From Cristatella mucedo (lineage: Eukaryota > Bryozoa > Phylactolaemata > Cristatellidae), in assembly GCA_009760855.2 (NCBI GenBank), contig WPIO01000081.1:1311001-1375000 (forward strand): a stretch of 64,000 bases of DNA, written 5' to 3'. Below are positions 9,925 through 20,050 of the stretch, piece by piece. The first letter of the stretch is position 1. Each line of letters begins with the position of its first letter. The notes below the pieces were generated by a model. It was given only the letters and a program-made list of their open reading frames with translations. It had not been told where the DNA came from and made no database searches. A program made the position numbers and the translations under genes.

Positions 9925-11760
9925 CGCCCACAGAAAACTCGGTCTCCTTCTAGGCATTCCAAAATTTCTGCAGAGACAGCATGACTTGACTGTGAGTGGT
10001 AGCATGCTCAAATACAAAAAGTCTAACGTGGTTAGAAGTGACATGCACAGTGTCAGCACGCATGAGCACGCACAGGACGAATAATAATAATAATAATGCA
10101 ATTGATAAAGCGCCCTCAGAGAACTTGATCTCTTTCTAGGCGAATAGCATGGACCCACTAATTGCAAAGATAACTAGATGCATTATTACGTTTATTTTAA
10201 CTGTCGTAAAGTCAGGGAATTTCGTGACGCCAGTCGGTAGTGAGTTCTGGGCATTGGGAGCATAAATATTAAAAGCACGACCTCCACTACATTTGATAAT
10301 TATAATAGGTATAAATACACTATAAAATTCCTAATAGCAGATGGTACAATACTTAGCCTGGTAGGAGAATAGATCTGGTAGGTACGCTGAAGACAAAAAT
10401 GAAGAAACCTAAAAGTGAATGGAATGACATTACTTTGAAGTCGATGTATTGCCTGGTTGGGAGTCAGTGCAGGTCGTCAAGAAGATCTACGGTGTGACAA
10501 CTAAGACGCTCACTGTGGATAAGCCTAGATGCATAACCTTGCACCGTCTGTAAATGCCTGATTGCACAGGCCCGTACAACAGCAAGCAGTGAGTTATCGA
10601 TGTCAAGACAGGATGTCGCAAATGAAATGAACAATTTAGATGTGATATTCCTGTCTAAGCAAGCCAGAAATTTAGCAATTTTATGCAGCTGAAAGTAGGC
10701 GGATTTGACTTTGGAGCTGATGCGGTCGTCCAATGAAAGTTCACTTTAGAACAAGACACCTAGACTTCCTGTTGATTCCTCAGGAGATATGATGGCAGAG
10801 CCAATTTTGAGCGTTAGGTTATTTCTATTTAAGATTCACAACTGGTATGCCCATAACTAGTAAGTTCGTGTTATCATCCTTCATTTTAAAAAGTTTGCTA
10901 CGATGCGTGTTCGGAAGTCGTTCGAAGTTCAGCAAGGGATTTGAGAGAATTCGACCTACTGAAGGGCTGAGAGGGATCGAGGCACAGTTAGAACTGACTG
11001 CCAGGCATGCTTAGACGTGAAAACCTAGTATGTGCCTTCCAATCAAATCGGCAAGAGGGACAGGAGTGTAAGCCGTGAAAAGAACCAAACCAAGCAGAGA
11101 ACCCTTGAGTACAACACACTCCAGTGGTTCCTCTGATATCTTTGCTTGTTTCACATCAATACTCCGGTCTCCCACTGAGATAGGACTGAAACTATTGTAG
11201 TGCAGTATTAGTGATGCTCAAGAGGGATTAAATGTGCTTGAGAAGGACTTGGTGATCAATAGTTTTGAAAACTGCCAAAAATCGAGCAAAAAAAGCAGGG
11301 AAACTCTACCCGAGTCTGCATTCCTATGGTTCCTAAACACCTTGAGAAATGCTGACTCTTCAGAGTGATTAGCTCTAAGACAAGACTACAACTTACTAGC
11401 CAAGCGTGAAGCTTACAAATAGTTCAGCTGGTCAGCCGCCACTCGTTGCAATGTCTTTAAAAGTGATGGCAGAAGGTAGAATGCCCGGAAGTTGCTTAAT
11501 TTCTTTTAGTTTAGTGATGCTTTCTCGAGTAGTGGCCTAACCACAACCTTTTTTTTTAAGACGCTGGGGTAAAACCTAAGGCTACTGACTAATTTGTGAT
11601 GTTAGTTATGCATATCAGCAGCAGATCCATGCATCTTAGAAGCTGGGCAGTGGGAATATAATCTAGATGACTAGTTCTGTTCTTTGATTGCGAAACGAAT
11701 TTCAGAATGGGTCACTCGTAGCTTCCTTGAATGTAGATATTGATTAGGATCTTAGCAACA
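9925..11760 (-). mobile_element. LINE-A copy, longest RT stretch (about 1.8 kb)
   Basis: Minus-strand LINE-A whose decayed protein can be followed from near the amino end of the RT to the 3' UTR. In coding order: 'PTAQLLRC' at about 11640, the 'VRPLLEKAS' block near 11530, 'LSNFRAF' near 11490, the 'QGSVLG' equivalent (VLKGSLLG) near 11110, 'LLVMGIP' near 10850, and the C-terminal block at about 10460-10740. Many stops and frameshifts. A 58-bp LINE-A end is nested at 10083-10140. The endonuclease region is not seen upstream. Confidence 0.8.
10083..10140 (-). mobile_element. Tiny LINE-A 3' end nested in LINE-A
   Basis: An (ATA)n run followed by 'gataaagcgccctcagag' and the rest of the terminal hairpin, 58 bp in all. 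It splits the 3' part of the surrounding LINE-A. The flanks are 'cgaat' at 10078-10082 and 10141-10145, a 5-bp direct repeat consistent with a short target duplication. Confidence 0.7.
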
Positions 11761-12305
11761 CATCTAGGAATGCATACGAACAATGATAGCGAAGTGATAA
11801 TGGTTACACGGGATCGTACGAAATAAGCAGATTACAAGCAGCCGAAGAATCCAACGCCACCGACGCGGGCACGGCCGATTTAGCCCCGCACAGTAAGCCT
11901 AGATTGCCGACAGACATATATAAATCTCTCAATTCTAAAGAACTTTGTTTACCAAAATTGAATTTAACTTCAAGTTTCTAGGTTGCACGTCATCCAAAAA
12001 TGTGTCTGGCGTAACTTACAAGAAGTTGACTCGCTTTCTTTCTTGCCTATTGAAAGTGCATAGAAATGGATTTAGTTCCAGTCTGTTGCTATAAACAATT
12101 GGCATGATTGGTAAGCATAACAGCGAGAACAAAGAGCATGACAGCAAGTGAACGTGCTTCAAGTACAGGCTCTGCTTAATAAGAAACCAGTTAACGTTAG
12201 CAACGGTGCGGAAATAGTCAGATCTGTGACAGTTGTGACAGATTGGTCTAGCGAGATTACATTTTGAAGCCTAACGACCAGTTTCAACCTCCTCCTTCCT
12301 CCTGC
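11761..12305. other. Unassigned stretch
   Basis: No recognisable gene or repeat; lies between two LINE copies. Confidence 0.4.
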
Positions 12306-13036
12306 TTATGGCTACGAATATGACAGCATGGCTTGGTTGCAAGTCCCACAGATTTGACGAGTGCCTCCTTTGCTAAAAGAGCTAGGATGGCTGCCGGTTG
12401 ATCAACGGATACAGAGCAAAGTTGTTATGCTGAACCATAAGGCCCTTCACGGCTTGACTCATGCAGACCTAGCTGAACTGGTGCACCAGTCTCCGCCTCC
12501 TCGTGCCCTCAGGTCCGGTATGGACAATACATTAGCTGTTCCGTTCCTCAGCTCAAAAACCTTCGGGGAAGAAGCTTTTCCTCTGCAGGTCCAAGACTGG
12601 AACTTATTTGCACAATTTCTTAGCAATAATAATAATAATAATAATGCACCTGATAAAGCACCCTCAGAGAAATCAATCTCTTTCTAGGCACTTTACATTT
12701 ACTGCAAAGGGAAACGCGATTTGACGGTGAGTAATACCATGCTTGATAAGCAACCTAAGTAACATGGTTCTTGCGAACGACAACTACTCTCCTGCTGCCG
12801 ACTACGGCAAATTCTTTCTAGTAATTCTGAGCTGCTAATTCCATATTCTCACAACCTCAACTGCTTTTCTGACTCTGCTATGCTTCCCACTTTCTCTTTG
12901 CTGCTCGTGATGAAGTCCGTTGGCTACTGAATGCGCACCAAAAGTCGCTTCGGCTGTGTGTTAGCAATACAAAACTCTCCAGCGTAACATCCAAATAGTC
13001 ACTGTGGCTTGGTGGAGTTACAGACGGAGATGCAGA
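12306..13036 (+). mobile_element. LINE-B copy interrupted by LINE-A
   Basis: Plus-strand LINE-B C-terminal coding region ('LKELGWLPVDQRIQSKV', 'GLTHADLAELVHQ', 'SGMDNTLAVPFL' at 12361-12560). It resumes after the insertion with 'cgacaactactctcctgctg' at 12778 and ends with 'gttacagacggagatgca' near 13036. The open frame 12361-12687 runs into the inserted element. Several substitutions and stops follow. Confidence 0.87.
12627..12767 (-). mobile_element. LINE-A 3' UTR inserted into LINE-B, 10-bp TSD
   Basis: 141 bp of LINE-A 3' UTR in minus orientation: (ATA)n, terminal hairpin, then 'catgcttgataagcaacc'. It is flanked by ttcttagcaa (12617-12626) and ttcttgcgaa (12768-12777). Together these reproduce the uninterrupted LINE-B sequence seen in other copies. 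LINE-A was therefore active after this LINE-B arrived. Confidence 0.85.
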
Positions 13037-13510
13037 CCGACCGACAGAAAGACGGCCTGTAATTGGATTAGGCAGTTCTTTGAGAAGAGAGATCCACAAG
13101 TCTGTGCTGTGACAGTAAGCGCACTTTGAAACTAGACAATGCAGGTGTTTTAAAAAAGGTCTCTAATACGGCTCAAAAGGGGCTGCACTGATGCAGTAAA
13201 TTTGTTCGTCCATGCAATGAGTTTTGTTCAGATAATGTCTTTCAAGGTTCATTTGATCCACGGACATGTAGCTTCTTTCTGTTGATAGTTAACATCTGCA
13301 AAAAGTGGCTCCGGCCCTATTGTTTGTGGAAAACTAGGACATTGAGATCGCGCACGTAAGAGCGCACGTTTTGATTAGTATTTGGTTGTAAGTGTATCGG
13401 TTTGGTTATCGTTCACTGTCTAACCACACTCGTTCCGTTATAGCAGTACCGCAAGGCATATCCTTTGTTTGCCCTCCCGCTTCGCATTTTGACCTTACAC
13501 GCTACTATAC
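13037..13510. other. Unassigned stretch
   Basis: No gene or repeat family recognised. Confidence 0.4.
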
Positions 13511-13514
13511 AACG

Positions 13515-13672
13515 CTTATATATATATATATATATATATACTTGTCTTATTTTTTATATTATTAGCATTGTATTAATATTTTATTATTTTGTAAATGTAT
13601 ATAGATATTTAATAATATAACATAATATATTAATTTATATATATTATATATATATATATATATATTATATAA
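13515..13672. repeat. TA-rich low-complexity tract
   Basis: TA dinucleotide runs at about 13518-13540 and 13637-13668 with AT-only sequence between. Confidence 0.9.
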
Positions 13673-14914
13673 GTATAGCCAGTAGTACAAGCGGCTACTG
13701 GCGCACCGGCAGGGAGTCCACCTGGCAGGCTTCGAACCAACGCCTAAGCTCGCTGGCAATCAAGTGAACGCCAGCATCAATCCGGAGGAGGGTGCAACCG
13801 TTGACAATTTTCTGGTATTGTATTTCTAGCCTCCCCCTGAAGAATTTTCGTGGGATCTAGTTTCGCAGGAATGCACTCAGCAGGTTCGCCTGGGAGCGAG
13901 TGCTCAAGTTAGGTGAACCAGATATCCATGCCGACTAACGAGCAGAATGAATAACAAGTGCCGCCACCACGATTCCTCCAGATATGGCTGGCAGCTGTCC
14001 CGGGACAGCCGCCAATCGAAGCAGTTTTTAAGCTCAGTCCACATGATCCTAGGGGGCTTTTTAGGGGAGTTTTTGGGGGCGTGAGTGCTTGGAAACCACG
14101 AGTGCGTTGCCACAAGAAGAAACAAACAGGTGAGATGCCAGCAGTAGCTTAAAAGAGCAGCTGCCTCGCCGGGCATGTCCGGTTGCATCGGTTTTCACAG
14201 AAATAAAGGCAATGGATTCGCCCACGTGAGACAGAAATGAGCATACAGAAGAAAAGCAAAGGCTTTGTATCGAGAGGGACCGAGCTTAGCCCCTGAAGTC
14301 TATCCAAACTGTCCAAAGCATGCTGGGATACTTTCTTGCAGCGAGCATAAAGCTTGCTAGACATGCCAGCTTTTCTCAACTGCAGCTTTTAGGCAGTTGA
14401 GGGACTCGTACTATCAAAGCGCATCCTGTCTCCTGTGAGCACCAAGTTCACCAGCGAACGTTCTGACATCACAAGTCACAACCAACTGAAATGCCAGGAT
14501 CACTAACAGGAAATGGTGCCCTGTTTGACAAGTCGACGCCATAGTTTCATAAGGATCTGAGAAGTGCCAGCACATCAAGACTGCAATACTTGAATTGCTA
14601 GTACACTAGATTTGGCATACGTAAATAAATGCGAAAAAAAACTTGCACGTTTCTGATCTTTATAATATGAATCAACGGTGTGGTCAAATGAATTCTTAAG
14701 ACACAAAATGCCAAGACTCTATGCAAAAACGCCAAATTATGCCTCACATCTTAACGAAAAACAAAAGCAGCTCAAATAATCTACGCAGAATCGTCGCAGG
14801 CTTTTGCATAGTGAACCGTAATTCCTTATAATTAAATTGAAGGACAATTCTTAATCTGTAGCATTACACCATGAAAAATAAAGTTTAGCGTAAAAATAAC
14901 GTTAAACTATTCGT
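13673..14914. other. Unassigned stretch
   Basis: The first 100 bases (13680-13770) contain a minus-strand 'ggttcgaagcctgcc' that looks like a tRNA B box, but no matching A box or SINE tail is seen. Three overlapping frames at 13904-14188 show no domain. Otherwise nothing recognised. Confidence 0.35.
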
Positions 14915-14995
14915 TCTCGCTTCCTTTGCAGCAAATGTAAAGTGCCTACAAAGAGATTGAGCTCTCTGAGGGTGCTATATGAAATGTATTATTAT
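14915..14995 (+). mobile_element. LINE-A 3'-end scrap
   Basis: Contains 'cctttgcagcaaatgtaaag', 'gagattgagctctctgaggg' and an ATT-type tail, about 80 bp of the LINE-A 3' end only. Confidence 0.8.
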
Positions 14996-15017
14996 AATAT
15001 TATCATTAACAGAATTA

Positions 15018-15400
15018 GTCATCGGCAACGGCGCCGACGCTGTCATGGGCGACGTAACGGCGCCATTTAACGGCACTGAGGACGTCCTGTCAGCAGCAGC
15101 AGAGAAATAGGTCGATAAGTACGAGGCCATAGCCCAGTCTTTCCCGACTGCTGGCTACCGGGCGGCAGTTGTGAGGTGCTTTGTGGTCGGCGCCGTGGGC
15201 AGCTGGTGACCATTTAATTAAGCCTGCGTGGCGGACGTCTGCATCAATTCGCGCTCGAATCAGATGGCTTTTCGGCGGCTGTGCGTCTCGGACGCCATTT
15301 CCGGGTCGGTAGCCTTGCGTTCCTTGTCCCTGAACCGGGATTCGCAGGTAGCCGCCGTGGTCCCGATAGAGCAGGGCTTCTCAGGCCAATGTAACGTACT
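15018..15400 (+). pseudogene. Remnant resembling the R2-like C-terminal region
   Basis: GC-rich block whose translation, broken by stops, reads 'GDVTAPFNG', 'DKYEAIAQSFPTAGY', 'CFVVGAVGSW' and 'RRLCVSDAI' in order. From memory of the family, R2-like non-LTR elements with a restriction-like endonuclease have a 'D-V-T-x-P-F-(E/D)' strand carrying a catalytic Asp. This is followed by a K-Y helix, an 'FVVGALGSWDP' segment and 'MRRLMVSDTI'. Order and spacing match. The upstream PD motif is missing and in-frame stops interrupt, so it is dead and 5'-truncated. Base composition differs sharply from its neighbours. A match search is needed for the family. Confidence 0.5.
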
Positions 15401-15714
15401 ACATTCTAATATTTTAATACATCTTTATGTATAGAAGAACAGAGAAAAAACGCACGTCTCAAGGAAAATAGGCCACAATTTGAAGCTTGCATATTGCACC
15501 TGATGTAAACCGAGTTACTAATTTTTCTGATACTATCAATTGCCGGCAGTTGGTTACTAGAAAAGCATGTGAGGGCATAACTTCTAAATGAAACCTGATT
15601 GGTTTATTATTTGCAGCTAAGTGTGTCGCGTGAAAATATATTTGCTGTGATTTGACTCTTAGACGATAACTTGCCATGCAAGTTGCTAAGTGGTGATAAG
15701 ATTATGTAAGGTTA
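15401..15714. other. Unassigned stretch
   Basis: Nothing recognised between the R2-like scrap and the next LINE-A. Confidence 0.4.
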
Positions 15715-16580
15715 GTGGCCACAGAGAACGTAATCTTTTTCCAGATACTTCATATCTGCAGTAACGGGAGCATGATCAAATCGTTAACAGTAAAATACTC
15801 ACAATGTCAGGAAGTGGTAAATGGTTAGGTTGGTAGGTAAAATATTACCATGGAAATTTAGTTAGTGGCAGCAAGCACTATGCCAGCACGCATAAGCACA
15901 CAAAGAACATTACATAATGGCCCGCCGAATGCGATCACAATAGGTGCGTTTTTAGCTTCATTTTGAATTTCGTCAAGTCGGGGGCGGGATGTTGTGACGT
16001 CAGTCCTGAGTTAGTTGCAGGCTTTTGAAGCATACGGACAAAATGCAATGCTTCCAAACAATATAAGGTTGATACGAGGCACGGCTAAACGTTTGATTGA
16101 TACTAACGGGCGGAACGACGCCTAGCCTGGTTGGAGAGCAATTCTCTCTTAGGTAGGCTGGAGCCAGAGAATGAAGGGACTTAAAAGTCAATACCGTAAC
16201 AGAGCCTTAAAGTCGAGGCGTTGCTAGATTGGGCGCCAGCGCATATCAGAGAGAAGTGGAGTGATGTGGCAACTGTGATTCTTACGACAAATAAGCTTAG
16301 CTGCCAAGCTTTGCACCAACTATAAACCACTGATTGCACAGGTCAGTAGACAACCGAGCAATGAGTTTCAGAAGTGGAGACGAGATGTCACAAATACGAA
16401 GACCAATTTAGAAGTAGTATCCCTACTTAAGAAAGCCCGAATTACCAAGTTATGCAGCTGAAATTAGGGAGACTTAACTGAGGAGATCATGTGGTCATCC
16501 AATGAAAGGTCACTTTGGATCAGGACACCCGGATTTCGTGCCGATTCAACAGAAGATATGCTGGCAGAAGGCGCACAATT
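15715..16580 (-). mobile_element. LINE-A copy, degenerate
   Basis: Starts with a decayed 3' end (aacgtaatctttttccag), goes through the 3' UTR near 15890 and the C-terminal coding block ('MTFKSLHSLAPAYL' at about 16150-16190), and reaches the 'caatgaaaggtcactttgg' region near 16500. Many stops. It is 5'-truncated near 16580. Confidence 0.8.
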
Positions 16581-17574
16581 GCCACGGTATCTCATTCACT
16601 AGATTATGGAGTCAACGCTCAAATTACAGAAGAAGCCGATTACACGTCCGCGAATGCAACCTTGAAGCTTCCCCCAATTTATCAAAAACAAAAAGAGCCA
16701 CGAGGCCCAGAAAATGACAGACAAACTGTCCTTCTACGTAATCATGCAGCGCCGTCGTATGGCTTACGGTGACATCACTATAGAATAACGAATTTCCAAA
16801 ATAGAGTTCTTTACTGGAATCATAGCAATGACTGCCTGCAATCACGCAGTTCAAGTAGCAAAATTAATTCCCACGATTATCGGAGCTTAGCAAATCAGAT
16901 TTTCCATGCAGCAGTAGTCTGTCAAACCAATGGCCACCTTGCAATGGCTTTGTCCATTGGGGGAGAAACGTGCGCAGTATCTTCCGACCCGATGTGTACC
17001 CAATGGTAAGAACTGGGCGAGAAATTAGGCAGTACCGTTAGCAGCATCGTTCAAGGATATAGCCCATCTGATTACCGATGCCCTGTTGCAGAGGCAACGA
17101 CGCTGGCAACTCAAGCAGACTAGTTGCAACCAGTTCTCGATGAATCAAAAAACATGGAATCGCTGGCTGGTCCGACGCTCAGCATCTTCAATCTGTTCGC
17201 ATGCCTGCTTATTCCGATTTATTCATTTCCCAACGAGTCTCTAATTTGAAGTCGGCGGCCCTGGTCAAACTTTTAAATGGTGGGGCCATTTCAGAGACGC
17301 CTTCAGTCAGACTGAGGCAGGAGACACCAAGGCCTAAGCAGCTGCAGCTAGCTCCGTTCTACTGTGTGATATCGAAAGCATTGGCTTCCCATGCTCTCCT
17401 TTCGCTGCTCCTCATTTTATAACTTCACGCAGCTCCATCCATGATCGGCACCCTTCGTTACTATGGTAACAACGTCGCTCTAAATACGCATCGTCTCTAG
17501 TGCCTCCATAGTGTAATCTTTGCTGCCTTCATCAGCCACGAAAGATCCTGGTTCCCATTTGTCCAATCCTGGTT
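16581..17574. other. Unassigned stretch
   Basis: Short frames at 16515-16772 and 17201-17422 have no recognisable domain; the first overlaps LINE-A sequence on the opposite strand. No other repeat seen. Confidence 0.4.
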
Positions 17575-17705
17575 TAACCCGGGGATTAAGGTGCTTGCCT
17601 TTGACGGTCAACGTTATGGGCTCAAACCTTGTGACATATATTCGCCTGCGCTGAGATTGGATTCTCCTCGGGCGCTATAAAATTAATTAGGTTTTTGAAT
17701 TATTA
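17575..17705 (+). mobile_element. SINE-2 copy
   Basis: tRNA-like head (ggattaaggtgcttgcc, with 'atgggctcaaacc' as B-box-like) followed by a tail 'gagattggattctcctcggg' and 'cgctataaaattaatt'. The tail is a variant of the LINE-A 3' hairpin. Not coding. Together with the copies at 18.6 and 53.0 kb it defines the family. Confidence 0.65.
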
Positions 17706-18519
17706 CACTTAACTAACTAAACAATTCTGAAAGATTTTATCTCATGTTGTATTGCCCATGATTTTTAATTTAAATATCGCAAAAGTGTGCCGACTCATGA
17801 CTCTGCCAGTAAGCCTGTGGTGCAATTCAGTTGCTATTTACAGGTGCATGGCCAGTCTTGACCTGTCGTAGGTTGCAAGTTTTGGAGCTAGCAGAGCTTT
17901 CCACTGTTCCGGCTATTGCAGATTGCTCTCAGCTGTGCGTTTATGCTCTACAACAGCAATGATGTGGAGCTACTACTTTTTGGGTTCAACGACTTCTTAA
18001 CTAGTAGAGACAATCTACCCTAATTAATACTCCTGAGAAGATCGATGTATTAGTTATCGCATCTTGGCTTGTTTCATGCCTGATAACCACCAGTGAATGT
18101 GGATGTAAGTGTGCTCTACCTGCAGACTAGCAAGTGGTTCTTAAAAACATCAGATCTGCCAGTATAATATAGGCATATTCAAGTGTTAGCACTAAAAAAA
18201 TTGGGTGTCAAGTAAACGTTGATGAACCTCAGCTCATTTAGCCTACAGCTCGTTCGAAATAATATAAACCTTAATTTAATTCCTACTACATATGCAACCC
18301 ATTACTGCAAAATATTTTTGAATACATTATTATTAGTAACGAGTACCAATTATTTTACTTTCATCTAGCAAGACCAGCACGAGCACAACGTAGCTCCAAG
18401 AAGAAGTGCTCAGTTTTACATTGTGCAATGGCAAGGTCCCTTTCTCACTCACCTAAAGTACTGGGTGACGACCACGCAATGCAGCTGCACTGCAAATATC
18501 GAGCACTTTGATCCATTGA
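17706..18519. other. Unassigned stretch
   Basis: AT-rich; no gene or repeat recognised. Confidence 0.4.
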
Positions 18520-18690
18520 AAACAATAAAATAATACTATTCACGTGCGTACCGCCATAAGAGAACTTATTCTCTAGTCAAGCACTCCGAGTATGTCGCGG
18601 TGTTCGAGCCCACGACTTTGGTCATCAAACACACGCACCTCGACCTTGGCCAAGATGAGCACCTTAACCGCAGGGTGAAGCTATCGAGGA
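18520..18690 (-). mobile_element. SINE-2 copy
   Basis: On the plus strand the order is tail 'aataaaataatactattc', hairpin 'agagaacttattctct', B-box complement 'gttcgagcccacgac' and A-box side 'ccttggccaagatgagc'. This is the reverse complement of the head-tail order in the 17.6 kb copy. Confidence 0.7.
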
Positions 18691-18727
18691 AAATAACTGA
18701 AATTAGGTCTCGAAAGCACCACGCCTC

Positions 18728-19090
18728 CTCAATCGACCTGTGTAATCAGGCGCTAGTACGTGAAGCAACACATTTCTGAAAGGCTCACTACTCATTTTCA
18801 TTAGATTATTATCACATCATACTTTCTCTCCTTGACCTGTACTGCCCCACAGTCAAGCAACTCATTGATTTTAAGTTCTTCGACTCACTTTTAGGTCTCT
18901 TCATTATGTGGCACCAACCAACCTGTTACAACTACTTCCCGCCAGTCATTGCAAGACTCTTTTTTCTAACTAAAATCTTTCCAATCAATTCTAATTATAA
19001 TTCTAATTTAAAATGAATTCTATCTAAGCCTTGAACTAACCTCAAATCCCTCCTTAGTGATCCCGCCTTCAGTTCGTATGTCGGCTTATA
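18728..19090 (+). mobile_element. LINE-A C-terminal coding remnant
   Basis: Very decayed: 'tgtaatcaggcgct' near 18741, the 'DLYCPTVKQLIDF' block near 18835-18875, 'LLGLFIMWHQ' near 18890, and 'LKSLLSDPAFSS' near 19045-19075. No 3' UTR follows, so the copy has lost its end. Confidence 0.65.
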
Positions 19091-19103
19091 AGTCAATAGC
19101 TTT

Positions 19104-19394
19104 TTGTCGTCATCCGCACTGCTCCCGAGCCACTCTAGCATGATGCCAAATTTCATAGATAGTGCAGTGTGCGGCTTTAGAGATGATTGGAATTTGGAAA
19201 AGGCCGTCCACATAAGACCGACTATTTACTACTTTGCTTTAAGTTTTTGCCGCGACAAATTTGACGTTTGTAAGCTGGACCTAGATAACTACACCCGATT
19301 CGAGGTAATTGCTAGCGATGGCTGGACGCAGGATAAGCCATGTGGTTTCAGCACACGGCCACGTACACCTTACAAAGATTTCGTCTATTTTTAG
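19104..19394 (+). CDS. Unassigned 96-codon open frame
   Basis: Open from ATG to TAG. It carries aromatic-rich stretches ('RPTIYYFALSF', 'LDLDNYTRFEVIASDGW') and ends in 'TPYKDFVYF'. I do not recognise it. It begins where the LINE-A remnant ends and does not resemble LINE-A in that frame. It may be a chance frame, a host exon or part of another retroelement. Confidence 0.2.
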   Translation: MSSSALLPSHSSMMPNFIDSAVCGFRDDWNLEKAVHIRPTIYYFALSFCRDKFDVCKLDLDNYTRFEVIASDGWTQDKPCGFSTRPRTPYKDFVYF

Positions 19395-19934
19395 GGCTGA
19401 TAAGTTCCTGAAGAAACGATTTTTATAGAAGCACCATATTTAGTCTTTCGCTTTGATGCCATCAGCTATAGTTGGTCAGGTGTAGATACTCGTGGAGATG
19501 TGTCTTTGCTGCGATTTGAATATTTAACCTGCTTGGTAGTAAAATTCAGCATTCTTATGCGGAAGATATGACGCCAGACGTGAAGGTAAAAATTTGGCGT
19601 AGGCACTCAATTTGGATATCCTGGTCTGGAAACGACGATTTTCCGACGATACAATGAGCCTGCTGAGGATGATCTCTTTTGCAGCTGGATAGAACTAGTA
19701 CATTGAAATTTTTGACATCTGCAAGTCAATCAGAGATAGACAATTGACGCTGATTAGCATCACTAGCCTTCACTTGCTTAACACTCACAACAGTTCGTAC
19801 CAAACGTGTACGACGGCTGTAATTGTACCTAGCGAATAGCAGAAATCAAGAAAATTACTTATAATAATTGGTGCATTCGAGTATAGCGAACGTTTCTTAA
19901 CTCGCGTATCTATTTATAATCCTCATCGCCTTCT
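19395..19934. other. Unassigned stretch
   Basis: No gene or repeat recognised. Confidence 0.4.
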
Positions 19935-20050
19935 CAAGCCTACTAACAAGCCGCTTAGGCTGTGAGTGCGCTATACAAAACTCTCCTGAGTAACACCCAC
20001 ATGGTCTTTATGACTTTGCGGAGTTACAGACGGAGATAAATTACATTAAC
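19935..20050 (+). mobile_element. LINE-B 3'-end scrap
   Basis: Last codons ('aagccgcttaggctgtgagt', 'atacaaaactctcctg') and the 3' hairpin with 'ggagttacagacggagat', followed by 'aaattacattaa'. About 115 bp. Confidence 0.85.

Noticed and set aside
13680-13770. tRNA-like B-box ggttcgaagcc on the minus strand, possible tRNA gene or SINE.
   Set aside because: No A box at proper distance, no acceptor-stem pairing and no SINE tail.
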